Shown in pieces: positions 7,921-15,662 of a stretch of DNA of 64,000 bases. The notes beneath the pieces are model-generated. The model ran no database searches, had not been told where the DNA came from, and was given only the letters and a program-made list of their open reading frames with translations. The position numbers and the translations under genes are program-made. Every line of letters starts with the position of its first letter. Position 1 is the first letter of the stretch. Source of the DNA: Amycolatopsis aidingensis (GTDB lineage Bacteria > Actinomycetota > Actinomycetes > Mycobacteriales > Pseudonocardiaceae). The DNA is taken from NCBI RefSeq assembly GCF_018885265.1, contig NZ_CP076538.1, positions 4,996,001 to 5,060,000 of the forward strand, in the 5' to 3' direction.

Positions 7921-9102
7921 TCACGCGGGGTCAGCCGTAGCCTTGAGCCACACGACAAGCCGTTCGACGCCGAGGACACCGGCTTCGAGTTCGCCGACCT
8001 GCGCCGGCTCGGCAAGGGCGAGTTCGGGGAACCGATGCAGCACCGTACCCAGCGCGACCTCAAGCTCCACCTTGGCCAGATGTGAACCCAGGCAGTAGTT
8101 GATGCCATGCCCGAAGGCCAGCCCGTGCCCGCCGCGGTGGAGGTCGAGACCGTCCGGGTCGGAGAACATCGCCGGGTCACGGTTGGCCGAGTTCATCACG
8201 ACGCGGACATGACTTCCCTTCGGGATGGCCGTACCACCTATCTCGAGGTCCTCGCGAGCGAACCGACTCACCGAGGACACCGAGCCGACGTACCGAAGGA
8301 GTTCATCGGTCGCCGCGGGAATCAACGTAGGATCCTCTCTCAACTCGGCCAGCTGGTCGGGGTTCTGCAGCAGGGTCAGCACGCTGCTCCCGATCATGTG
8401 CACGGTGGTCAGGTAGCCCGCGATGAACAGGATCAGCGGTAACGCGTGCAGTTCCGCGCAGCTGACCTTGCCTTCCTCGTGCGCGGCCACGAGTGTGCTG
8501 ATCATGTCGTCGTCGATAGGCTCACGACGCCGCGTCTCGATCAGCTCAACGGCCGCGGGCTGCGCCACCTCGATGGGAATGACCGGCTTGCTGCCCTCCT
8601 CCCTGGTGAGCAGCCGCGTCCTGATCGGTTCGGGAATGTTGAGCACCTCGCACAGCACATGTACCGGCAGTGGAAACGCGAACGTCTCGACCAGATCCAC
8701 CTTGTCCCGCGCCGCAATAGCGTCCAGCAGCTCGTCCGCGATCTGCTGCACACGCGGGCGAAGCTCCGCCAGGCGTTTCGCGTTGAAATAACGGACTACC
8801 TGCTTTCGGACACGCTCGTGCACCGGCGGATCGAAAACGAAGAACACCTGGCTGCGCAGAATCTCGGTGGCGGTCAGCTCCTCGCCCGAGCCGTGCTCCT
8901 TGTCCACGAGGCGCGAGAACGAGCATTCCGCGGAATCGTCAGGACGAAAGCCTTTCATCCGCAGGTCCGGGTGGTTGAGCGCCTCGACGACGTCGTCGTA
9001 CCTCGTGACAAGCCACCGAGGAGAGGAATCCGGGCTCTCGTCTGCTCTTTCGAAGCGAACCGGCCCTGGCTCGATCCCTTTGTACGTGGGAACCGAATTC
9101 AT
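7921..9102 (-). CDS. Cytochrome P450 with altered I-helix motif (P450-2)
   Basis: A 393-residue P450 with ExxR in DELLRY and the haem loop FGHGINYCLGSHLA; the usual His/Arg two residues before Cys is Asn here. The I-helix reads FIAGYLTTVHMIG, so the acidic residue of the AG-x-E/D-T motif is Leu. Both this enzyme and P450-1 thus lack the acid. ATG 9102 has GGAGG eight bases upstream; a start at 9165 would add an unrelated tail. It lies 87 bases after the amidotransferase gene and 18 bases before the tautomerase gene. Its substrate is probably a cluster intermediate. Confidence 0.93.
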   Translation of the reverse strand: MNSVPTYKGIEPGPVRFERADESPDSSPRWLVTRYDDVVEALNHPDLRMKGFRPDDSAECSFSRLVDKEHGSGEELTATEILRSQVFFVFDPPVHERVRKQVVRYFNAKRLAELRPRVQQIADELLDAIAARDKVDLVETFAFPLPVHVLCEVLNIPEPIRTRLLTREEGSKPVIPIEVAQPAAVELIETRRREPIDDDMISTLVAAHEEGKVSCAELHALPLILFIAGYLTTVHMIGSSVLTLLQNPDQLAELREDPTLIPAATDELLRYVGSVSSVSRFAREDLEIGGTAIPKGSHVRVVMNSANRDPAMFSDPDGLDLHRGGHGLAFGHGINYCLGSHLAKVELEVALGTVLHRFPELALAEPAQVGELEAGVLGVERLVVWLKATADPA

Positions 9103-9189
9103 GCGGGCATCCTCCAGTGACCTAGCGGCAGTGCGTCCGACCGTAGAGAGGGGGCCGTCACTCACGCGTCACACCCACGTCGTGAGCTT

Positions 9190-11028
9190 CTAGAGATCGA
9201 GGGTGATCTGGTTGGCAGTGAGCCACACGTTGAGCCCGAGAGCCGTCTCGATGCCACCCCGGTCGTACTGCCTGCTCACCTCCTCGACCGGTCGGCGCAG
9301 GAACTCCCGCACGCGGTCGCCGTCGAGCAGCGGTAATACCGGGGCGTCGCCCTCGGCAACGAGTCCGGCCAGCTCGTCCCGGATTCCCTGCGCGTATCCG
9401 GGATGATCGGTCATCGGGTATCCACGTTTAGCCCGGTTCCGGACCGATCCGGGCAGCAGATCCGCGGTGGCGGCACGCAACAGGCTCTTCTCCCTGCCGT
9501 CGAAGGTTTTCATCGACCATGGCACGTTGAACACGTACTCGACCAGCCGGTGGTCGCAGAACGGCACGCGAACCTCCAGGCCGGACGCCATGCTCATCCG
9601 GTCCTTACGATCCAGGAGCACCCGTAGGAATCGGGTGAGCGTGAGGTAGCAGAGCTCGCGCATGCGTCGTTCGATCCCGTCCTCCCCCGGCAGCACAGGC
9701 GTCTCACCGACCGCCTCCCAGTAACGCATTCGGCGATAGCCGGGTATGTCCAGCTTGCGCAGCAGTCCCCGATCCAGCAATGTCGTCCCGTCGAAATAAC
9801 GGCCAGGAGCACCGATCCACGGGAACGCGTCCTCCCAAACCGACCTTGGGTCGTGGAAGAAAGGGTAGCCACAGAAGACTTCGTCCGCAGCCTCGCCGGA
9901 AAGCGCCACCGTGGATCGTTCTCGGACGGCGCGGAACAGCAGGTGCAGCGAAACCCACATGTCGCCCCAGTGGTTCAGTGGCAGATCCATCGCCCGCTGG
10001 ACCGCCGCCCGCACCCCGGTGTCCAGCAGCCCGCGGTTGTCCAGCAGGACCTCGTTGTGCTCGGTGCGTGCATACCGCGCCATCTCGCGCGCGAACGGCG
10101 GGTCAGCCGTGTCCGGCGCGGGTTGCACGTTGTCGGCCGGTTCGAAGTCGACCGCGAACGTGCGCAGCCTGCCGGCGCCGCCCGCGGCCAGTGCTGTGCC
10201 GGCCATCGCCGCGACAGCGGACGAGTCGAGACCACCGGACAGCAACGAGCACAGCGGCACGTCCGAGACGAGCTGGCGGGTCACGATGTCCTCCAGCAGC
10301 TCACGGACGGTGCGGATGGTGGTCGGCAGGTCGTCGGGGTGCGGCCATGCCCGCAACTGCCAGTATCGACGCCGGTGCAGGCCGGAACGATTCACCCGGA
10401 CCAGCTCGCCCGCCAACACCTCGTGCATCCCGGCGTAGATGGCGTGTCCCGGCGTCTTGACCACGTCCAGGACTTCGCGGAGCCCGTCGATTTCCACCGT
10501 CCGGGAAATGTTGGGGTCGGCCAGGATCGCTTTGGGCTCCGAGCCGAACAGCACGCCATGCCGTGTCGGAAAATAGTACAGGGGCTTGACACCCATCCGG
10601 TCCCGCACCAGCAGCAACTCCTCGCGGACGGGATCCCAGATGCCGAACGCGTACATGCCGTTGAGGTGGTCGACCAGCTCCACTCCCCAGTGGAGATAGG
10701 CCCGCAGCACTACCTCGGTGTCGCTGGTGGTGTGGAACCGGTGACCATACGACTCCAGCTGCCCTCGCAGCTCGCGGAAGTTGTAGACCTCGCCGCTGTA
10801 GGCCAGCACCGCGAGTTCCCGGCCATGCTCCACGGCCGTCATGGGTTGCTTCCCACCCTCGATGTCGATCACCGACAAACGCCGGTGCCCCAGCGCCACA
10901 TGGCGATCCATCCATAGCCCGCCGTCGTCAGGACCCCGGTCAGCCAATGTATCCGTCATGGCCTGCGCCGTTTCACGCTCGCGTGTCAGATCGCGATCGA
11001 AGTCGACCCTGCCGGCGATGCCACACAT
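9190..11028 (-). CDS. asnB: Glutamine-dependent asparagine-synthase-like amidotransferase
   Basis: A 612-residue two-domain enzyme. Residues 1 to about 210 form the class II glutaminase domain, with the nucleophile Cys2 in MCGIAG exposed by ATG 11028, RLSVIDIEGGKQPM and YSGEVYNF (the usual Asn before Gly is Ser). The second half is the synthetase domain with the PP-loop SGGLDSSAVAA that adenylates a carboxylate. Full length is typical for AsnB. Homologues in natural product clusters, such as OxyD of oxytetracycline, make carboxamides rather than asparagine. Here it probably converts a carboxyl group of the starter unit or finished polyketide to a primary amide. A start at 11115 would bury the catalytic cysteine and is rejected. 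Gap to the upstream gene is 16 bases. Confidence 0.93.
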   Translation of the reverse strand: MCGIAGRVDFDRDLTRERETAQAMTDTLADRGPDDGGLWMDRHVALGHRRLSVIDIEGGKQPMTAVEHGRELAVLAYSGEVYNFRELRGQLESYGHRFHTTSDTEVVLRAYLHWGVELVDHLNGMYAFGIWDPVREELLLVRDRMGVKPLYYFPTRHGVLFGSEPKAILADPNISRTVEIDGLREVLDVVKTPGHAIYAGMHEVLAGELVRVNRSGLHRRRYWQLRAWPHPDDLPTTIRTVRELLEDIVTRQLVSDVPLCSLLSGGLDSSAVAAMAGTALAAGGAGRLRTFAVDFEPADNVQPAPDTADPPFAREMARYARTEHNEVLLDNRGLLDTGVRAAVQRAMDLPLNHWGDMWVSLHLLFRAVRERSTVALSGEAADEVFCGYPFFHDPRSVWEDAFPWIGAPGRYFDGTTLLDRGLLRKLDIPGYRRMRYWEAVGETPVLPGEDGIERRMRELCYLTLTRFLRVLLDRKDRMSMASGLEVRVPFCDHRLVEYVFNVPWSMKTFDGREKSLLRAATADLLPGSVRNRAKRGYPMTDHPGYAQGIRDELAGLVAEGDAPVLPLLDGDRVREFLRRPVEEVSRQYDRGGIETALGLNVWLTANQITLDL

Positions 11029-11044
11029 GCCAGACCTGCCTTTC

Positions 11045-11758
11045 TCAGCCACATCCACCCGCATGGCCGTCGTCCCCAGCGGCCATCGCGACTTCCGCAC
11101 CGACTGCATCGGCATTCCGTTGCACGCCGGCCACTCCTAGTGATCGCACGTGCTCGACGAACATCTCCAACCGATCGATCCCCCAGAATTGCTCTCCGCC
11201 GTGTACGAAGAACGGGACGCCGAACACTCCATCGCGGTACATGGCCATGAGACTGTCCGTGCCGGCCTCGACCAGGGCGGGGTCCTCGGCGGCCCCGGCC
11301 AGGCGTGCGCCGTCCAGCCCGAGCGTCTCTCCGATCTCGGCCACAACGGCCGGATCCGAGATGTCCCTGCCCTCCTCCCAGCGTGCCCGGCAGACCGCGG
11401 TCGCGAAACCCTCGCCGCGACCGGCCCCCTCGGCGACAAGGTAGGCGAGGTGGGAAACCTCCCAGCGGGGGGATCGGTCGACCGGCCACACCACCCGCAG
11501 GCCCCGCGCCGACGCGAGACGCCGCACGTCGCGGAGGGCGTACAGATGCTTCTCTCTGGACATGGGGGTGTAGAGGTAACGACCACCCGCCCTGATGAGC
11601 AGCGCTTCCGATTCGGGATCCGGGTCCCAAGCCGGCCGCCACTCGAGCACGTCGAGCAGATCTGCGTGACGGGTATGCAGGTCGTGCAACGCGAGCCAGG
11701 AATACGGGCTGCGCAGGCTGAAGTACATCCGTGGTCGCCAGCCGGCGCGCGATGCCAT
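11045..11758 (-). CDS. DsbA-family / HCCA-isomerase-like protein
   Basis: A 237-residue protein of the DsbA/kappa-GST fold, closest in pattern to 2-hydroxychromene-2-carboxylate isomerases. The N-terminal MYFSLRSPYSWLAL block has Ser-Pro-Tyr at the position of the CxxC thiol-disulfide motif, as in the isomerases, so it is probably not a disulfide oxidoreductase. The C-terminal FGVPFFVHGGEQFWG segment is the cis-Pro strand and is typical of the family. ATG 11758 has AAAGGAG upstream, next to the stop of the ketoreductase gene. In a polyene-forming pathway such an isomerase could change double-bond geometry or position of an ACP-bound chain; that role is inferred from context. Confidence 0.82.
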   Translation of the reverse strand: MASRAGWRPRMYFSLRSPYSWLALHDLHTRHADLLDVLEWRPAWDPDPESEALLIRAGGRYLYTPMSREKHLYALRDVRRLASARGLRVVWPVDRSPRWEVSHLAYLVAEGAGRGEGFATAVCRARWEEGRDISDPAVVAEIGETLGLDGARLAGAAEDPALVEAGTDSLMAMYRDGVFGVPFFVHGGEQFWGIDRLEMFVEHVRSLGVAGVQRNADAVGAEVAMAAGDDGHAGGCG

Positions 11759-11772
11759 GCCGTCGTCTCCTT

Positions 11773-12519
11773 TCACAGCCTGATGCCGCCGTCGACCGGA
11801 AACACCCCGCCGGTGATGTAGGCTGCCCGGTCCGATCCGAGGAAAGCCACCAGCTCGGCGACCTCTTCGGGCCTGCCCCAGCGGGCCAGCGGGATCCGCC
11901 GGGTCAGTTCGTCGCGGCCCTGGCTGCCTAGACCCGCTGTCATATCGGTGGCAATGAGGCCCGGAGTGACCACATTGACCCTTATCCCGTACCCACCAAC
12001 CTCTCGGGCGAGGGCTTTGCTCAGCCCGATGATGCCAGCCTTGGACGCGGCATAGTTGGCCTGACCGGCGTTTCCCTCGACGCCGGCGACCGAAGAGATC
12101 GTCACGATGCTGCCGGACCGGCGCTTCATCATCGGGAAGATTGCCGCGCGGCAGATATGGAACGTCCCGGTAAGGTTGGTGTCGAGCACCTCGTCCCATT
12201 CGTCATTGGTCATCGTGACCAGGTTTTTGTCCCGGGTGATGCCCGCCGAGGCGACCACGGTGGTGATCGGCCCGAGCTCGCTCTCGCTAGCGACGACGAA
12301 ATCCTGCACGGCCTGCGGGTCCACGAGGTTCACCCGCCTGGCGAGAGTCTTCGCCCCGGCCGCACCGGCCACGGCGGCGACTTGGTCGGCCGCCTTCTCC
12401 GCCACTCGATAGCAGAACGCGACATCGTAGCCGCCGACGGCAAGTTTGCCGACGACGGCGGCGCCGATGCCTCGGGAGCCACCCGTTACCAGAGCCACGG
12501 GCCGGGTATCCGAATCCAT
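11773..12519 (-). CDS. 3-oxoacyl-ACP reductase (FabG-type ketoreductase)
   Basis: A 248-residue short-chain dehydrogenase. It has the NADPH site TGGSRGIG, the SAGITRD stretch in place of NNAGITRD, catalytic Ser in TISSVAG, and Tyr and Lys in NYAASKAG; the C-terminal DGGIRL ending is typical of FabG. It should reduce the beta-keto group on the ACP-bound chain after each extension by the ketosynthase pair. ATG 12519 has GAAGGGAAGG upstream. It sits between a degenerate KS gene and the isomerase gene, in line with an iterative keto-reduction and dehydration cycle in this cluster. No enoyl reductase gene is present, which favours retained double bonds. Confidence 0.93.
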   Translation of the reverse strand: MDSDTRPVALVTGGSRGIGAAVVGKLAVGGYDVAFCYRVAEKAADQVAAVAGAAGAKTLARRVNLVDPQAVQDFVVASESELGPITTVVASAGITRDKNLVTMTNDEWDEVLDTNLTGTFHICRAAIFPMMKRRSGSIVTISSVAGVEGNAGQANYAASKAGIIGLSKALAREVGGYGIRVNVVTPGLIATDMTAGLGSQGRDELTRRIPLARWGRPEEVAELVAFLGSDRAAYITGGVFPVDGGIRL

Positions 12520-12541
12520 CGCCTTCCCTTCGAAACCGTTG

Positions 12542-13612
12542 TCACCCCGGTGGCAACCGAAACGCGACGATCCCGGTGGCCCCGTCCCGGTCCACTGAGG
12601 CCACCAGTGCCAGCCGGTCGTGCGCGGCAGGCTCGGCAGCGGCATGGCAAAGCACAGCGGCCACATGCAGGGCGGCCGCAGCCGCTCCGGTGTCCGCCAG
12701 CTTGCTGGCCAAGGTGATCCTGCGCGGCAAAGCCTTGAACACTTCCCTGAGCCTGGCGTCCGCCGCACCGGTAAGGTCGCCAGCGAGCGCCCACACGTCG
12801 GTGGTCGAAGCGCCGGCCCGTGCCAACACCGACGTAGCACAGTCCGCGACAGCCGCCGGAGTCTCGGCATCGTTCGCGGGCACTCGGAAGGCGGTGCCCA
12901 GCAGGTAGGCCAGCACCGGGCGTCCCGCGTCCCGCGCGTCGGCAGGCGACTCCAGCCTGACCACCGCGCAGCCCTCGCCGAGTATTGCCGATCCATCGTT
13001 GCCCCCGCGCTTTCGCTCCAGCCATACCCGCAGCGGCGTGAGCTCCTCGACAGCCCCGCACAGGACGGTTCTGGCGTGCCCCGCACGATGCAGCCTGGCG
13101 GCGTACCGTAGCGCAGAGATTCCCGCGACGTGCCCACTTGCGATCGTGGCGTTCGGCCCGCGCAGCCCGTGCCAGATCGCGGCCTGCCCCGCTGCGCGGT
13201 TCATGACCGCGTTGGGAAAACGTGCAGGATCAACCAGATGGGGCCTGTCCTGGGTGAAGGAGTCACGCGTGAAGTCCATCATGGACTGGACGCTGCCGGT
13301 AGTAGTGCCGAGTACCAGGCCGGTGCTGCCCGCGTCGAGCCCGTGGCCCTGCTCCCGCTCACCGTCAACCATCCTGGCCACGGTCAACACAGCGAGACCG
13401 GTGACGCGGTCCATTGACCGGGTGTTCTTGCGCCCGAGGGCCTCCTTGACATCGAAGCCCGGCACCCTGCGTGCAAGCTCTCCCCGCGCATCATCGTTCG
13501 CCTGGCTGTTCCGGCCGGTCCAGCCGGGCAAGATGCCCTCGTTGAACGCCAAGGCTCCGATTCCCGCCGCGCTGACCGCGGACCATCCGGATATGACGAG
13601 TGGACCGCTCAC
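12542..13612 (-). CDS. Degenerate ketosynthase-like protein (KS-D, no catalytic Cys)
   Basis: A 356-residue thiolase-fold protein related to beta-ketoacyl synthases (GPLVISGWSAVSAAGIG at the N-terminus). Where KSs have the nucleophile in TACSSS, this one reads IASGHVAGISAL and has no Cys, and the HGTGT and GHT histidine motifs are also gone (C-terminal half has LASKLADTGAAAAAL). It therefore cannot condense by itself. In type II systems such proteins act as chain-length factors paired with an active KS, or as structural partners in aryl-polyene-type complexes. GTG 13612 overlaps the upstream stop as GTGA; GTG 13621 is the alternative. Which of the two intact KSs it pairs with is unknown. Confidence 0.8.
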   Translation of the reverse strand: MSGPLVISGWSAVSAAGIGALAFNEGILPGWTGRNSQANDDARGELARRVPGFDVKEALGRKNTRSMDRVTGLAVLTVARMVDGEREQGHGLDAGSTGLVLGTTTGSVQSMMDFTRDSFTQDRPHLVDPARFPNAVMNRAAGQAAIWHGLRGPNATIASGHVAGISALRYAARLHRAGHARTVLCGAVEELTPLRVWLERKRGGNDGSAILGEGCAVVRLESPADARDAGRPVLAYLLGTAFRVPANDAETPAAVADCATSVLARAGASTTDVWALAGDLTGAADARLREVFKALPRRITLASKLADTGAAAAALHVAAVLCHAAAEPAAHDRLALVASVDRDGATGIVAFRLPPG

Positions 13613-13977
13613 AGGAACCACACCTTGTCGTACTCGTGCCAGCTGGTAGCCAGTTCGGCAATGTCGGCGGTAACGACGCCGTCCAGCAAAGCATCATCCG
13701 TGTGGCCGGACGCCGCCAGATCGTCTCTGTCCACCCATACCCTGCTCCCGGTCCGTAGCAGGGTCCGCACCCGACGCGCCGAATCCAGCAGCGCTCCCGA
13801 CCCGTCACCGGAAGGCGAAAGGCCAAGGGCACACATCACAGCTGGCCCACAAAGCACCATGTCGACGGCGCCCAGGCCGGTGCGCAGGCCGACACAGAAG
13901 TCGACCGGGTCGGCGAATATCCCGCCGCCGTCGCCAGGGTGGCGCTCGACAATCGCAAGAACCCGCGACGTCATCAT
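13609..13977 (-). CDS. DsrE-superfamily protein 3 (TusC/DsrF-like)
   Basis: A 122-residue protein of the DsrE/DsrF/TusC fold. It shows the Rossmann-like pattern of the family: an opening strand RVLAIVERHPG, helix region ADPVDFCVGLRTGLGAVDMVLC, strand RVWVDRDDL and the closing SWHEYDKVWFL strand typical of TusC/DsrF. Cysteines occur in DFCVG, LCGPAV and VMCALG, but the usual catalytic Cys position of active subunits is not obvious. ATG 13977 overlaps the upstream stop as ATGA with GGAGGG close by. It is the third of three tandem DsrE-type genes, matching the DsrE-DsrF-DsrH or TusD-TusC-TusB heterohexamer set. It is probably a structural or sulfur-relay subunit. Confidence 0.72.
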   Translation of the reverse strand: MMTSRVLAIVERHPGDGGGIFADPVDFCVGLRTGLGAVDMVLCGPAVMCALGLSPSGDGSGALLDSARRVRTLLRTGSRVWVDRDDLAASGHTDDALLDGVVTADIAELATSWHEYDKVWFL

Positions 13978-14381
13978 GACCCTCCGATATAGACTGTCTT
14001 CACCGCGCCGTCGACGAACTCGCCGAAGTTTGCGAACCCCGGTTCGGTGAGCACGCCAGGGATGTGCTCGGCGCAGCCGCACTCGTCACTGCACGACTGG
14101 CAGGCCACCCACGAGAATCGATCCGGATACTCGGCGACCAGTTCGCTGATCAGATCCGCTGCAGGTCGTTGGCCGCTCTGGCGGCAATCGTCGCCCGACT
14201 CATCCGGCGCGGCCGTGGTCGCGGTGAGCGTGTTTGCCACGCCGCATGCCCACACCTGGACAGAGTGACCGCTGCGCAGCGTGGCTTCAATCAGCCGCCG
14301 CACCGTATCGAACCGCTCCGCACCGTACCGGTCATTCGCCACGACCAGCAGCAGATCCCACTTGCGCCCAGCGCCAACCAT
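13974..14381 (-). CDS. DsrE-superfamily protein 2 (TusD/DsrE-like, Cys-rich)
   Basis: A 135-residue DsrE-fold protein. It opens with WDLLLVVANDRYGAERF, has a helix before SVQVWACGVAN, and ends in the family-like VDGAVKTVYIGG strand. Around residue 100 it carries a cysteine cluster, CQSCSDECGC, at the place where TusD and DsrE hold the persulfide-carrying Cys. Four cysteines in ten residues is much more than the usual one and could carry a polysulfide or bind a metal. ATG 14381 overlaps the upstream stop by one base (TGATG). I take it as the likely active sulfur-transfer subunit of a three-protein complex with its two neighbours. An insertion rich in Thr/Ala/Asp at about residues 45-70 is unlike the shorter family members. 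Confidence 0.75.
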   Translation of the reverse strand: MVGAGRKWDLLLVVANDRYGAERFDTVRRLIEATLRSGHSVQVWACGVANTLTATTAAPDESGDDCRQSGQRPAADLISELVAEYPDRFSWVACQSCSDECGCAEHIPGVLTEPGFANFGEFVDGAVKTVYIGGS

Positions 14382-14698
14382 CAGTGCCACACCACCTTGA
14401 CATCGGGATCGCACAACAACGACGTGATCTCGTCCACGGACGCCGCCACCACGCCGGGGGCCAGTTGTGTACCCGGAATGTTCCGCTCGGCGAGGGAGAC
14501 CTTGTCGGCCCGGATACTGGCGCCCGCCCGCACCGCGCGCGCCAGGTCTAGCCGGGATCCACGAGCGGACCGGACACCTTCGTCCACGAGGAACACCACT
14601 GTCGGTATGCCCGCCGTGGCCAGCTGGGCCGCGGCACGCAGGAGGCGGCCGCTCTGCTGTGCGGCGTCCCGGCTCTCCACAAGAAGCTGTGTCGTCAT
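14381..14698 (-). CDS. DsrE-superfamily protein 1
   Basis: A 105-residue DsrE-fold protein with the strand-helix opening QLLVESRDAAQQSGRLLRAA, the central GIPTVVFLVDEGV strand typical of DsrE/DsrF, and the closing DPDVKVVWH. It lacks a Cys at the family catalytic site (IRADKVSLAER) and has a single Cys near the end (LLCDPD). It is the first of three tandem genes of this fold, with start ATG 14698 four bases after the stop of the double hot-dog gene. The set implies a small sulfur-relay heteromer dedicated to this pathway. No cysteine desulfurase or rhodanese gene is seen in the cluster, so sulfur would have to come from a housekeeping donor. Confidence 0.75.
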   Translation of the reverse strand: MTTQLLVESRDAAQQSGRLLRAAAQLATAGIPTVVFLVDEGVRSARGSRLDLARAVRAGASIRADKVSLAERNIPGTQLAPGVVAASVDEITSLLCDPDVKVVWH

Positions 14699-14702
14699 CG
14701 CG

Positions 14703-15662
14703 TCATTCCCCTCGCAGTGCGGCGAGCAGTCGCCGGTCGAACTGGACGATCTTGATCGCCCCGCGATTCAGGATCTCCCCGTAGGCGTGGGTGATCCGCC
14801 CGGTCGCGGTGCGATGCGGTTCCCCGTTTCGGAGCACGTAGGTATCCATGCGGGCGGTGTAATGGAAGCTCTTGAAGATGTCCTCGACGGTGAACACCGT
14901 ATAGAGTTCCTCCTCCATGACGACCTCGGTCAGCATGCTCATCGACGAATGCGTGACCAGCGGGATCCAGCGTTGCTCGTCGAGCAGCCGCTTGATGGAA
15001 ACGCCACGATCGGCGAGGAACAGGTCGACGGCCTCCTCCAGTTGCCGCAGGTAGCCCGACAGCTGTAGCCGTTCGCTGAAGTGGCAGTAGAAGTAGGGGA
15101 CACGCCGTCGCCAGGCGAAGGCATTGGTGCCGCAGTTGAGCTTCGCCAGGACCGACTCTGCGTCCGCTACCTTCCCGGCCACGGCACACGGGTCCGGCCC
15201 GGATGCCCGCCGTTCGACACGGTTGGTGACGAACGGGGACAGCCCGTCCGGGATCTCGTCGGCGGCTTCGAAGATGCCGTCCCTGCGTAGAGTCACCTGG
15301 ACCGACGACATCGCCGCCTTCTTCAGTTCGGTACCGCGCCGGACGAAGAGGGTCACCGTGAAGGAGATCTCCCCGGCGTCGGTCCCTGATCCGGTTCGGA
15401 CCACCGCCCTCGCGAGGTCGTCGGTGTGCATGGCTGTGCTGATCCGGGTATCGATAGCGACCAGCTCGACGCAGAGTCCGTAGTCCTCGAACAGCGTGTG
15501 CGCGGATATGCCGGCGACGCGGAAGTGCTCCAGGACGGCCTCCTCGACCAGGTAGTTGATGTGCTTGAAGCCGATCCATGAGTTGATGTTCAGCCCCTCA
15601 TAACCTGGTCGCACCGAGGTCGTGGTCTCGCCGTGGAGTGCGGTCGGGGTCACCGTGGTCAT
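14703..15662 (-). CDS. Double hot-dog protein (4HBT-like thioesterase or dehydratase)
   Basis: A 319-residue protein made of two hot-dog-like halves. The first has INSWIGFKHINYLVEEAVL, recalling acyl-thioesterase N-termini of the 4HBT type, with ISAHTLFEDYGL following; the second starts near RRRVPYFYCHFSERLQLSG and includes HSSMSMLTEVVMEEE and FHYTARMDTYV. Double hot-dog proteins act as acyl-CoA/ACP thioesterases or dehydratases; I cannot decide between them. ATG 15662 overlaps the upstream stop as ATGA. Placement among ketosynthase genes suggests release or dehydration of the growing chain. A start at 15797 would add 45 residues of low-complexity shadow sequence. Confidence 0.7.
   Translation of the reverse strand: MTTVTPTALHGETTTSVRPGYEGLNINSWIGFKHINYLVEEAVLEHFRVAGISAHTLFEDYGLCVELVAIDTRISTAMHTDDLARAVVRTGSGTDAGEISFTVTLFVRRGTELKKAAMSSVQVTLRRDGIFEAADEIPDGLSPFVTNRVERRASGPDPCAVAGKVADAESVLAKLNCGTNAFAWRRRVPYFYCHFSERLQLSGYLRQLEEAVDLFLADRGVSIKRLLDEQRWIPLVTHSSMSMLTEVVMEEELYTVFTVEDIFKSFHYTARMDTYVLRNGEPHRTATGRITHAYGEILNRGAIKIVQFDRRLLAALRGE

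Noticed and set aside
13609..14698. Reading the three DsrE-fold proteins as a generic hypothetical operon
   Set aside because: All three share the strand-helix pattern of the superfamily and tandem overlap, so random hypotheticals are less likely.
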